Shown here: piece after piece, positions 53,127 through 63,146 of the stretch
How the letters are laid out: each line of letters begins with the position of its first letter
How positions within the stretch are numbered: position 1 is the first letter of the stretch
DNA from: Rhododendron vialii
Taxonomy: Eukaryota > Streptophyta > Magnoliopsida > Ericales > Ericaceae
Assembly (NCBI RefSeq): GCF_030253575.1
Contig: NC_080563.1
Location: 13,783,001 to 13,847,000, forward strand
Reading direction: 5' to 3'
Length of the DNA stretch: 64,000 bases
Made by a program: the position numbers and the translations under genes
Notes under the pieces: generated by a model
The model's input: only the letters and a program-made list of their open reading frames with translations
Databases searched by the model: none
Told to the model about the DNA's origin: nothing

Positions 53127-54834
53127 GTACTATCATATATGTACATCTAGAAAAATCTAGGAAAGTAAGTCTAGGAGGGAAATTAGGTTCAAGGCTATTC
53201 TTCCTAGGCTTGCATGCATGGCATGATTAAGGTTGCTTCTTTTGGAAGCTAAATGATGACTACCTTTGGTATGGCTTGTCTTGTCAAGTCAATACATTCA
53301 TTGGCAATTTCTAATGTCTATTGTCCAATGGATAAAAATTTTCCTATCAATTATTATCCAATAGATAAAAGAATAATGATGAGAAGTAAGGTCTTGATGT
53401 GACTAGACATGGTTAGGTCCAAGTAGGCTTATAAGGCTAAGGTAGGTCATGATTAAAGGTTAAGCTTTTAAAGGTAATCTTATGGACCAATGGCTAATAG
53501 TTTCCTAGAAAGTAAGTCTATGGTCAAGTAGTCATGATTAAAGTAGGTTATGAGTGCTACTTTTGGAATATCATGATTACTATCTTTGTCCAATGGTTTT
53601 TAAATGCTAGGGAAATGTAACTAAGTTAATTGGTACTTAGATTTGCCTAACTAAATGATTGGAAACAAAACCTATTACACAAAGCGTAAGAATTTTTCTA
53701 ACAATTATCGTTCAATGGGTAAAGAGAAAAGATACACTAGAAAGATGCAATGATGAAGAATAAAGTCAAGAATTGACTAATCATGAAAGTGCAATGATTA
53801 CATCCTTGGTTCAAAAGGTTTAATTAGGGTTTGGATGGGTTCATGCTTATCCTCCGAAACCTCGCCTTCAAATAAGGTTGAGAAAAACCCCAAGTGTAGG
53901 GCTAGATCGTCGGTAGCATAATAAATCGGTAAGACCGGGATCGTACCACAGGGAATTCGAATATAACTTAATCGGATTGTAGGTTTTATAAGGTGGTTTG
54001 TGGCGTTTAAGACGGCCAACTTGGTTTTGCTTTGAATGGTGGAAAGGCTAAAGCAACATATTAGAAAAGAGCTTTATAAATTAAAAGAGGCAAGTCTAGG
54101 GATCGTCTAACCCTTGACTAAGGCCGTTACCGGCTCTCAATATAACTCAAGCAAGAGTCACGACCGCGTGCTCACGCCCGGAAGATTTGGCTTTAACGAT
54201 TATGTTTAAAGAAAGATATGATTAAGCGGAGCTAAGCAAACCTATTTTTGCTAATGTATCTAATACGTAGGAGGCCACGAGCCCTCAATATGCCGCTTGC
54301 CAAGACCGCTTGACTAAACGACATATTAAGAAGTTAACACCCCTCGCTTAGACCAAAATGGCTAGGTTTAGTTCAATTCCGAAAACCATGATTTTAAGCT
54401 CGAGGGTTCGAGAACCAAATAACCACCTAAGTCATTGGGAAAGATTACCCCAAGACTTAACCAAACAACTACTCAATCATAGCTAAAGCACAAAAGAAAG
54501 TATAAAAACGAGACATGATATTTAACCGACGGAAACGAAAATAAACTTGAGATTAAGAAAGATCTAGTTCGTAGCTATAATATTAACACACGACAAAACA
54601 ATAAACGAGAAAGACTTACTTGAGTTCTCAAGGAAATTAACTAAGAAAGCTTAAAAAGACATTAATGGAGTAAATCTTAAGAAAATAATGTGTTAGCTAA
54701 TAAAGAGAGAGAGGTCCTATTTATACAAAAAGACTCTCTCTCTCCTCCAAATTATCCAGAAACACACCAAAAGTAGAAAGTTGTCACTTATGGATAGTTA
54801 AAAGTTGTCAAAAAGTAAGTCGGTAAGCCTCTCA

Positions 54835-55018
54835 TATCGATACTCCAAAGCCGTTTCGATACGGTTCTGTCTTGCTCTGAAACCCAGGATTCCCTGTAGA
54901 CGACCCGTATCGATACACACAAAATCGTATCGATACGGAGAACAGCGTATCGATACGATGAAAGCTGGACTTCTCTCTGTTTTAATGAAGTATCGATACT
55001 CCGATAACCATATCGATA
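54835..55018. repeat. Cluster of TATCGATA palindromes
   Basis: Perfect TATCGATA occurs at 54835, 54908, 54928, 54948, 54991 and 55011, mostly extended to CGTATCGATACG-like 12-mers, and a degenerate TTTCGATA is near 54854. Spacing of 20 bases recurs (54908/54928/54948 and 54991/55011). It lies in the LTR-type segment. Confidence 0.95.
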
Positions 55019-56947
55019 CGCTGAAGCTTCCCCTGTATCCTGGCCTCAGCTTTAGCAGGCAGCCCCCAGCAGCTTCACAGCTCCTTAGCATCTTATTTTC
55101 ATTCTCTAAAGTTAAGTAAAGACTACATTTTAAACATTTCTTTTACCTTTTCTTTACTTTAATTTATTTAATGAAAATAAGAAAGTACCCTCCATTTGGA
55201 AACAATGGCATTACCAGAATTTCAAGATTCCAATTAAATCAAAATGTCAACCCCCCACTTTTAGTACAAAACAAAAAACTGCACATTTTTCTCAAGAGAA
55301 AATGACTCAAAACATGACCTTGCACTTTAAATAAAACCTTGCAACTTTGTAGTTACTCATAGAAAAATTCAAGGATCAATTACCGCCATTTTTTATCTCG
55401 AAAATCAAAACTTTTTTAGAAAGTCATTTTTCCATACTTAGACAGATTTTAAGGGGCCTACAGGGTCTTAGTCATTTTTCCATACCAAGTATCTACAATA
55501 TTGGATGCTCATTAGTTCACAAGGCTCAAAGACAGTCAAAAAGGTCCATCTATGGTTAGAAGAATGTAACTAGGTAATTTGGTAGTTAAGTTTCTCTAAC
55601 TAATCGGTTGGAAGCTAATTCTACTTGCCAAGTAGGATTTCTAGCCGAGAAATGTAATTTAAAGATTTTATTTAACTCGTTAGGAAAATATACAAGTGTT
55701 TTTTTAAGCATCATTGTCTTTAGAAAATGACTAAATTGTTCGATGCGAAAAGATAAAATTTTATAAGTCTCAAATCTAATTATGACGGATTATTAGAAAT
55801 TAAAAAGAAATTTTAAAAGCAAATTCAAGTAATTAAAATAAAATTCAAATATTTAACAAAAATTTTATTTACCGAAAATCAGAGTCGTTACAGTCCCGTC
55901 GTACTTGAGCCCATTCACGTTCCGGTGGCAGTTTGTACAATCCTCCCCTTTCACAAATAAGAATGCATTTCGGCATCTTGTTACCCTTTATACTAGCAGA
56001 TTTACTTATGACAATCACAAAACCATTTTTCTTACCAACTCTCTGCACCCAATCTAACATGACAGCTCTAGTTTCAAATATCTATAACAAAAAAAATGAA
56101 TACGTATAAGCACAACACTATGCAGCCTACTCTCAAAAAAAGTACCAAATATGTACAATAACAACAGTAATAACTAACCTGGTCAGTCGTAAATTTGGTT
56201 GTATAATCACACCTAACGTAGGAGCTGCTCTCCCCACAAGGAACATCATTCACAACATCGTTCCCAACTGACCAACTATCCGAAAATGAACAATTGTACT
56301 GATTCATAATGTTCTTCTATGAATTACAAAAATGAAATGAAAGTTAAGGAAATTGTTGAGGATGTGGTGAATGAGAGTAAGTGTGAAGTAGTTATATATA
56401 TTGAAAATTGAAGATTAGAAGAAAATCTAATTGGGTGGCTAAAATTGAAGATAAAAAGAAAATCTGATTGGGTGGTTAAAATTGAAGGTAAGAGGATAAA
56501 ATGGAAATCTAAATGAGTGGTTATAATTGAAGATAAGAGGAATGAGTAGTTATAATTGAAGATAAGAGGATAGAAAGGAAATTTGAATGAGTGGCTATAA
56601 TTGAAGATAAAAGGATAAAAAGAAAATTAGAATGAGTGGTTATGAATAAAAGTAAAGGGAATAATAAATACAATGTGCTAAAATTATTAAACTACCACAA
56701 AAATATAATTTTTCCGTTTTACATTATTTTACCATCAATATTAAGCTCGTTTTATAGGTTTCGTTGAGTAGATTTCAAAAGTATAAAATTTATTTTTAAA
56801 AAAACGTGAAAAAAATTATTATCATTTAAAATTTTACAATAAAAAAGAAAGAGAGAGAAAGAGAGTGCAGTGTAAGAGAGAGAGAGAGAGAGAGCACATG
56901 GGGGTAAAAGGGGGAAGGAGGGGGCCCGTGTCGAGGGGTCTGACAAT

Positions 56948-57236
56948 TAGTAATATCCAAAGAAACGAGTTCTTCGCTACGGATCAAAAAAGAAGAAGAG
57001 TTATTCGCTTCTTGTGGTTTGGGGGGAGAGAGAGAGGAGGAGGAGGAGGATCCAGTACGCGTGCCACCCCATCACCACCGACGACCATCACCACCGCTGC
57101 CGACCACCATCACCACCACTAGCTCCACCTTTGGCGACCACCTCCACTCCGCAAAAAATTGTCACTGTCAAATCGCAACACACCACCGTCCAAGCTCCAC
57201 CGCCAAGGTCTTTTCTCTTCCCCCCCCCCCCCCCCC

Positions 57237-57273
<37 letters not shown>

Positions 57274-57781
57274 CTTGTCGGTGAGCTCTAGATTCTCCAT
57301 CTTGGTGGTGGCTAGAACTTGTTCAAACCCCCAAAAAATTAGGGTTCAAAAAATCGGATTTTTTTTAGAAATCACGATTATTAGTAGGTGTAGGAATGCA
57401 TGCCATTAGCCAATAAACTCAAAATTTATGCATGAACTTGTGAATTGTGTTCTGTCAATGACTTCAAGAGATGCATTCAAGGGATAAATTAAGAAGCTCA
57501 AGGCTGTGAAGTTGTAACTTTTTGAGGGTTTCAGATGGATTCTTTTTTGATTGGGTTTGTGGGTGGTTTTGGGGGTTGGTGCAAATCATGGTGTGCGGTT
57601 TCAGTAGAGTAGAGTTTGTGTGTGTGTGTGTGATTTCAGTAGAGTTGAGTTTGTGTGTGTGTATGCTCATCAGTGTGAGTTTTGGGTCTTTTGTTTGTCT
57701 TTCAATGTTGATGTTTGAGTTGATTTCTTTTGTTGTTGAGTTGATTAAGACAACTATTTATCGCAACAATTGTCCTTTTGA
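56948..57781. other. Low-complexity spacer after the MULE
   Basis: It contains GAGAGAGGAGG runs (57018-57050), CACCACCG-rich sequence (57070-57125), a poly-C and (TC)n tract (57222-57271) and (GT)n at 57617-57635. It resembles the leader of a plant gene but no coding exon follows that I can support. Confidence 0.4.
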
Positions 57782-58510
57782 CACTACAACAAAATACACA
57801 ATTTCCGACTAAACTTTCCCAACTAAAAAATGTTTAGTCGGAAAATATAAGCCATTCACCAACCAAAGAATTTTTAGTCGATAAAATAGAAAATCAATTC
57901 CGACTAAACTAAATTTAGTCGGTAATTTTCATTTTTTCCGACTAAATTTCAATTTAGTCGTCGAATATCATTTTTTCGAATTTAATAAAATAGAAAATTA
58001 ATTCCGACTAAAATAAATTTAGTCGGTAATTGGCTTGTTTGCCGACTAAACTTAAATTTAGTCGTGAAATATCATTTTTTGAACTTAATAAAATAGAAAA
58101 TTAATTCCGACTAAAATAAATTTAGTCGGTAATTTTCTTATTTGCTGACTAAATTTAAATTTAGTAGTAAAATATGATTTTTTTGAATTTAAAAAAATAG
58201 AAAAATAATTCCGACTAAACTAATTTGGTCGGGATTTATACATATTTGCCGACTAATAATGGTTTTAGTTGGGAATATATGCATTTTTCACAATTTTAAA
58301 AAGTAAATAAGTGAAATAAATTTTCCGACTAATTAATTTGGTCGGTATTAATATATTTTTGCCGACTAATAATAGGTTTAGTCGGGGAAAATAAATTTTT
58401 TTACGGATTTTAAAAATCAATAAACAAAATATATTTCCAGACTACTTAGTTTGGTCGGCATTTATATATTTTTGCCGACGAAAAACAATTTTAGTCTTGG
58501 AAAGTCAATT
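57782..58510 (+). mobile_element. CACTA element end with subterminal repeats
   Basis: It begins CACTACAACAAAATACAC and continues with about 20 copies, in both orientations, of CCGACTAAA/TTTAGTCGG, a typical CACTA subterminal region. The repeats form a periodic array of about 110 bp (AAAATAGAAAATTAATTCCG recurs). The opposite terminus was not found in the window, so the element is either truncated or longer than visible. Confidence 0.8.
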
Positions 58511-59255
58511 TTTCCCCCTTTTTAAAACTTTCAAGAATGGAAATATTTGTTTGAACTACATTGATCACGATGCAACTTTCCCGATCAAAACCATTCATTT
58601 TTTTTGTCCTTCTTAATCATAAGTTTTTTGTAAAATTTTGTCTTGATCAAGTTAAAGTAGCCCCTTTATCGGCACACAAATTCTTAAATTAAAAAAAAAT
58701 TCTTATCCGATCAAGTGTCTACCCATATGGGATTAACTTCATATTTGATACAAATGATCTTATTCGTATTACGTCAAAGATAGATGATTTCAATTGCCAA
58801 GAAAGATCTCAAGCGGGACTCATTTAGTGCATTATAACACTTAAACGTCTCCAAACGCACTAAATAGCTTTCAATCATGTGGTCGCTAATATCGAATGAT
58901 CCTCGATTTTGGTGACAATACTACAATCGGTAAGATGTAAAATCCTAACGATTCAGATCAAGCATTATAAAAAATAACACGACAGTTACCTTTGCTATCT
59001 ATATTTTTGATTTACTTGATAATCAACTAAACCTTATGTTGTATTTATTGTTATAGTAACCACATGAGTGCATGACAATCAAGACCGTTGATTTTTTTGC
59101 ACTTCTTGAATTGTTTATTCTAAAAAATTTGCAACTTGGTCAGATTTAGAAACCTCTTTATCGAGACATGAACTCATTAGAAAAATAGGATTTTCCTTTC
59201 GATCAATTGTCTAACGAAAAGTTATCAACTATAATCTCAGTAAGAAAGATACAAC

Positions 59256-59822
59256 CATAGTTTTGAATACCGTTTCGGACAGGGTACCGGTTTTCCTACT
59301 GGTACGGTACGTATCGGAACCGGTCAGGTACCGGGTACCGTTTCGGATTTACCACAACTACAATATATATAATAATTATATGTAATTATAATTCAAAAAA
59401 ATCTCTCATATCATACAATTCATCATGAAATATCTCTACTAGAGATTCTCTAGTCCCACATTACTTAGTTACAAAACTCTTTTTCACTTTAAATGACTTT
59501 GCACACTAGTGAACTTGTGAATGAGAACCCAATAAGAGGTCTCGCGCGCTCGAGAAAATGTGCCGTGGCCGAAGGCAATTTGGAAAAACTGATTCGGAAA
59601 CCAATTAATCGGGTGCGCGTCACAGGTTATTCGTGCGCAAGGGGGGTGCAAATCCAGGATCTAAGCCTCGCGCACGTAAAAAAAAAAAAACTCTGCAAAA
59701 TTTCGGCTGGTATCCCGGTACCAGCCGGTATTGAGACCGGAAACGAAATTGGGGGGTTAGGGTACCGGTTCTTCGTCAAAACGGTACGTACCGGCCGGTA
59801 CGGAACGGTATCCGTAACTATG
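59256..59822. mobile_element. hAT-type element, 567 bp
   Basis: The ends are CATAGTTTTGAATACCG and the complement CATAGTTACGGATACCG, flanked by a perfect eight-base duplication GATACAAC (59248-59255 and 59823-59830). The arms are rich in GGTACCGG and TACGTACCGG. No transposase. Confidence 0.85.
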
Positions 59823-59994
59823 GATACAACACATAAAAAATTAAAGATATATTTTTTGATCGCGCAAAAAGACCTCAAGCGTGGCTCGGGTGGTGTGCTA
59901 TAAGACTTTAGTCTTTTAAGATAACATAATAATAACGGAATGAAAACAAAAGCAACATAACAGAAAGGGAAAAAAAAAACAAAAAAATTAGGCA

Positions 59995-60090
59995 TTGCTA
60001 ATGGTCAAGGTGAGTCCGGTGACTCGAACCCACGTGGTTTGCATTGGGGCCTCAATGCTTTACCACCATACCCAAGCATGAGTTTGTGTC
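59995..60090 (-). other. tRNA-like or SINE-like sequence
   Basis: On the minus strand GGGTATGGTGGTAAAGCATT resembles an A box, and GTGGGTTCGAGTCACCGG contains a good B box (GGTTCGAGTC) about 35 bases later. A full cloverleaf does not form convincingly and the 3' end lacks a CCA-type acceptor match, so I take it as a tRNA-derived relic. Confidence 0.35.
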
Positions 60091-60314
60091 TGCTTGTTCA
60101 CAAATATCATATATATAACCTCTAAGTTTATATAAGTAAAATTTTATATAAGTAAACTTTTAATGTCCGATTAAGTATGTAAGGATGAGCAATTTACTTC
60201 ATTCTTGGCATGAATGATCTAAGCTCTCCAACGTAAAAGTTAGACGGTTCTGATTTTGAAAAAATAACTCAGACGGTCATCAAATGGTGCATTATAGGGC
60301 TTTAATGCCTTTGG

Positions 60315-60535
60315 AATAGAGGTGTCAAATGGGTCGGGTCGGCACGGGCACGACACGTTTGAAGGCGGCAGGGCACAGGTACGGTTCTAGCCAGGCACGG
60401 CACGAGCACGGGTATGAGCACAGAAGTAGGACGGGCATGGCACGACACAACACAATTTTAGTCGGGCAAGGCACGACACAACATGGTGTTGGTTCTCGTC
60501 GGGCACGGCACAAGACATGGAAAAACCAAAAAAAA
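60315..60535 (+). repeat. GC-rich GGCACGGCACGACAC repeat block
   Basis: It begins AGAGGTGTCAAATGGGTCGG, similar to one end of palindromic hAT MITEs, then carries many copies of GGCACGACAC or GGGCACGGCAC in an AT-rich setting. The matching right end is absent, so it is a partial element. Confidence 0.5.
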
Positions 60536-61849
60536 TATGTTATTAAATAAACAAGGGATTTTAGATTAAAGTTTACGTTATTTCTATGTATTTTTTTGAT
60601 AATCCAATAATTTATTAATCATTTCCTTTTATTTAAGTAAAATAAGCTTTTAAAATATTTTATATGATTAAGAAATTTTGAATCAAAATTCAAACATGAT
60701 AAATTGATAATATACCAATTACTACACATATACTAATATACATTCCGTTTTATCTAATAAATATTTTTATAAAAAATACATAGAAAAATAAATAAGAAAA
60801 AAACTAATTTAAAAAAAATGGTTTAAAAAAAAATAATCTCTATGGCGTTCAAATCCAAGTCCTTGGGAACTTGACAGTTGACACACAAACCATCAATGCT
60901 AAAAAAAATTTTGTGCTTATAATTAGAACAAGGAAAATATATATTATATAATTATATTCTATAAAAACGGGCCTCTTGTACGCTAGCTACACAATTGCGA
61001 CACAAGTATGACAATCCATACTGTTCATTTTGTTGTTCTTAGTGTTTTAATTACTCTCGCAAATTTTCGGGTTTATCGGGTTTTGGAAGCCCTTTCATTG
61101 AGACGTAGATTTATTAATAGAATTTTTTTTTATGTGCGATCAAGTATATAACAATAACCAATGTACTTCATTTTTTTCACGAATGATATAATCACTCCCA
61201 CATAAAAGGTAGACGGTTTCGATTTTCAAAAAACAACTCGAGCGGCCCTCAAGTGGTGCAATATAGGATTTTAACGCGTTTAGAAGTACCAAATGTGTTC
61301 TGATCACGTGGTTTCCGACGTCCAATTATCGCCTATTTAGGGGAGAATGATAAATTTCACAAGATCTTAAATCGTAACGGTTTAGATTGAATATTTGAAA
61401 AAATGAGTCTGTAGTTACCTTTCAAATTTATGCATCCAACTTATCTAAGTCTAAACCAATGTATTCCGCTATAGTCCAATGTACGCTAGCCACACGATTG
61501 TGACACAAGTATGACAATCCATACCGTTCATTTTGTTATTCTTGGTGTTTTAATTACTTTCAAAAAATTTCGGGTCTATCGGGTTTTGGAAGCCTTTTCA
61601 TCGGGATGTAGATTCATTTATTGGAAATTTTTTGTTATGTGCGATCAGTATATAACGATAACCAACTTACTTTATTTTTTGAAAGAATGATATAATCACT
61701 CCCACATAAAAAGGTAAACGGTTCCGATTTTCAAAAAACAGTTCGGACGGCCCTCGAGTGATGCATTTTAGGACTCTACGAGAATTTTTCTTTATTGAGT
61801 GTATATGCATTATCGTGCGACTGTCCCACATGATCAGGCACGGCAACAG

Positions 61850-61857
61850 TATAAATA
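61850..61857 (+). promoter_or_regulatory. TATA box of a candidate plus-strand gene
   Basis: TATAAATAG is followed by a CT-rich leader, as expected of a plant promoter. It lies directly downstream of the degenerate repeats. Confidence 0.5.
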
Positions 61858-61879
61858 GAAGGAGAACAACTCCAGCAGC

Positions 61880-62206
61880 CCTTTTTCTCTCACTCTCATC
61901 TGACTCTCTCTCTCACTCTCACCGTCTCTCCCTCTCAACGCTTGAGGCTCTCTCTCTCTCTCTCTCTCTCTGTCAACGTCTTTCTCTCTCCCTCTTAACT
62001 CTCAAACAGTGAAGCCGTAGTCGGTGACCACTGACCGGTGGTGACTGCCTTTGCCGTTTCCGTTTCCATTTCCGGCGGTGAGTCGGTGATCGTTCAACGA
62101 CTGCTATTTCCATTCCGTTGCTGCTGCCGTTCAGCAACTCAAACGACTCAAACCCTAGATCTACAACTGTCTCTCTTCGTTTCCGGTGACACACAACTCT
62201 CAAACG
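61880..62206 (+). other. Candidate 5' untranslated exon
   Basis: It is CT-rich at first, then GC-richer (CCGTTTCCGTTTCCATTTCC, CTGCTGCCGTTC), ending CTCTCAAACG|GTGAGTATTT, a strong plant splice donor at 62207. No long frame starts in it, so it would be a leader exon. The coding exons may lie beyond the window. A possible second exon around 63220-63340 (ATGCTCGGATCTGCCGAAAG...) is open but unsupported. Confidence 0.4.
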
Positions 62207-63109
62207 GTGAGTATTTACAACCTTGGCCCGTTTTCATTCACGATCGTCGGCTTTGTCCCGTTTTACTGCAAGTACTTGTGGTTTTGATGTGAAAACATGT
62301 TAATTCATGCTACTATTTTCGTTTTCCTGTTTGTTGACCACATGTTAATTCCTTCTTGCTACTGCCAATTGCAACCGAGGCTATTGCTTGTTGACAGTAA
62401 ACTGTTTTAGAGGTGGGTAATAATTTTTAAGTACAATTTGTATTTTGTATGTTTAGTAATGTCTGTGTTAGGTTTTGGTATTCTTTTTCTTTTCCTAAGA
62501 CTAATCATACAGGAGAAATCGAAAAATTGTAGTACGAGGTTACACTCTGTTTATGCGTGTTAGGGTTACGAAATGGTTTTTCTAGAAATGGGTACTAATT
62601 TTGAACATTCAACTATTTGGGACTTAAAAAACCAACAGCCAGAGTTACACACTGTTTTTTAGGTTGGAGTTGAAACAGATTACTATACTAAATAGACAGG
62701 AAAATTAAAAAATTAGGTAAGAACTAAGAAGCATACCTCTTTTATTTTTTGGGTTGAGGCAAATTTTTTTTAGAACAACACTTTAAGCATCGAAAAAGGG
62801 CTTCAAATTGGAGTAGTTACTTTTAGCTTAGCCATTATTTTGGCCAATGGCCATTGAGAGAAAGAGAAGAGTATCAGAGAAAGATTGGGAAAACCCATTA
62901 ATCGAATTGGGGAGAGAGAGAGAATTGCACTCGTTTCCCCACTCTAAGCCAACTCCCCACCGAGGCAGCCAACTCCCACTTTGCCACACGCACACTCTCT
63001 CTCCCTCACACATACGCTCACTCTCTCTCCCTCACACATACTCAAAACCCCCCACGATCCCCTCCCACCAGAAAATCTCTCTCTCTCCCTCTCTGTCTCT
63101 CTCTCTCTT

Positions 63110-63146
<37 letters not shown>

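Larger units (their letters stand above)
47310..55892 (-). mobile_element. LTR-type segment, probably a large solo LTR, with a nested hAT element
   Basis: It starts TGTAACACCCCGAATTTTGG and ends GAGTCGTTACA, flanked by a perfect five-base duplication GTCCC (47305-47309 and 55893-55897). TG...CA ends, a five-base duplication and the minus-strand end CGGGGTGTTACA are typical of large plant Ty3 LTRs (Tat/Ogre or Athila side). Without the hAT element it is about 4.9 kb and has no gag or pol. Two TATAAATAGGACC motifs on the minus strand (near 54720 and 48990) suggest either two promoters or a further nested unit of about 1.3 kb starting near 53860. Alternatives are a LARD-type non-autonomous element. 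Old and not coding. Confidence 0.65.
46828..56307 (-). pseudogene. FAR1-like/OTU-like gene of the Mutator-like element, split by an insertion
   Basis: Coding blocks on the minus strand: 56307-56179 (43 codons, from ATG), 56081-55893 (63 codons), then after the nested LTR-type segment 47304-46828 to a stop. GT-AG borders flank the first intron. The second block has MLDWVQRVGKKNGFVIVISK and CILICERGG, typical of the FAR1/MULE DNA-binding region. The third has DHWMDSIPFGLFIASTYNVV, PLSSHPVPF and IGHVNGNHFVQVFL, typical of the C-terminal half of the OTU-like cysteine proteases in Kaonashi-type MULEs, including the likely catalytic histidine. The OTU N-terminal part with the catalytic DGNC-like motif is missing, and FAR1 joins WAQVRRD directly. 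Apart from the insertion the frame is open, so about 264 residues were encoded before it. Function unknown; it may have bound DNA without protease activity. Confidence 0.75.
46376..56947 (-). mobile_element. Mutator-like element with long TIRs, carrying nested insertions
   Basis: The terminal inverted repeats are about 230 bp. The left starts TGTCAGAGTCCCCTAGACTC and continues through AATTTTAAATGCTAATAA and ATCTACTCAACAAACCTAT. The complement of the right end gives TGTCAGACCCCTCGACAC, AATTTTAAATGATAATAA and ATCTACTCAACGAAACCTAT. Without the nested segment the element is about 2 kb. It carries a two-domain gene on the minus strand (see 46828-56307) but no transposase. No nine-base target duplication was found, so exact ends may be a few bases off. 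Long inverted repeats plus a captured or derived gene fit a MULE or Pack-MULE. Confidence 0.75.
58540..61780 (+). repeat. Degenerate direct repeats, several hundred bases each
   Basis: The clearest pair is 60970-61290 and 61480-61770: TGACACAAGTATGACAATCC or ACACAAGTATGACAATCCAT, TTTCGGGTYTATCGGGTTTT, ATGATATAATCACTCCCACA and TCCGATTTTCAAAAAACA occur in both. Earlier, more diverged relatives occur at about 59060-59250, 59865-59920 and 60170-60310 (CTCAAGYGTGG or TGGTGCATTATAGGRCTTTA). Two smaller elements are inserted between them. No gene is seen. It could be the interior of the CACTA element that starts at 57782. Confidence 0.65.

Noticed and set aside
46376-56947. Nine-base target duplication for the Mutator-like element
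   Set aside because: Flanks (TTAATCACCCCTTCGG and ATTAGTAATATCC) do not match; the element call rests on the long inverted repeats only.
57900-58500. CRISPR-like array of regularly spaced repeats
   Set aside because: The repeats occur in both orientations, are imperfect and follow a CACTA terminus; the DNA is plant nuclear.
59995-60090. Functional tRNA gene
   Set aside because: A- and B-box-like strings exist but no full cloverleaf could be built; more likely a relic.
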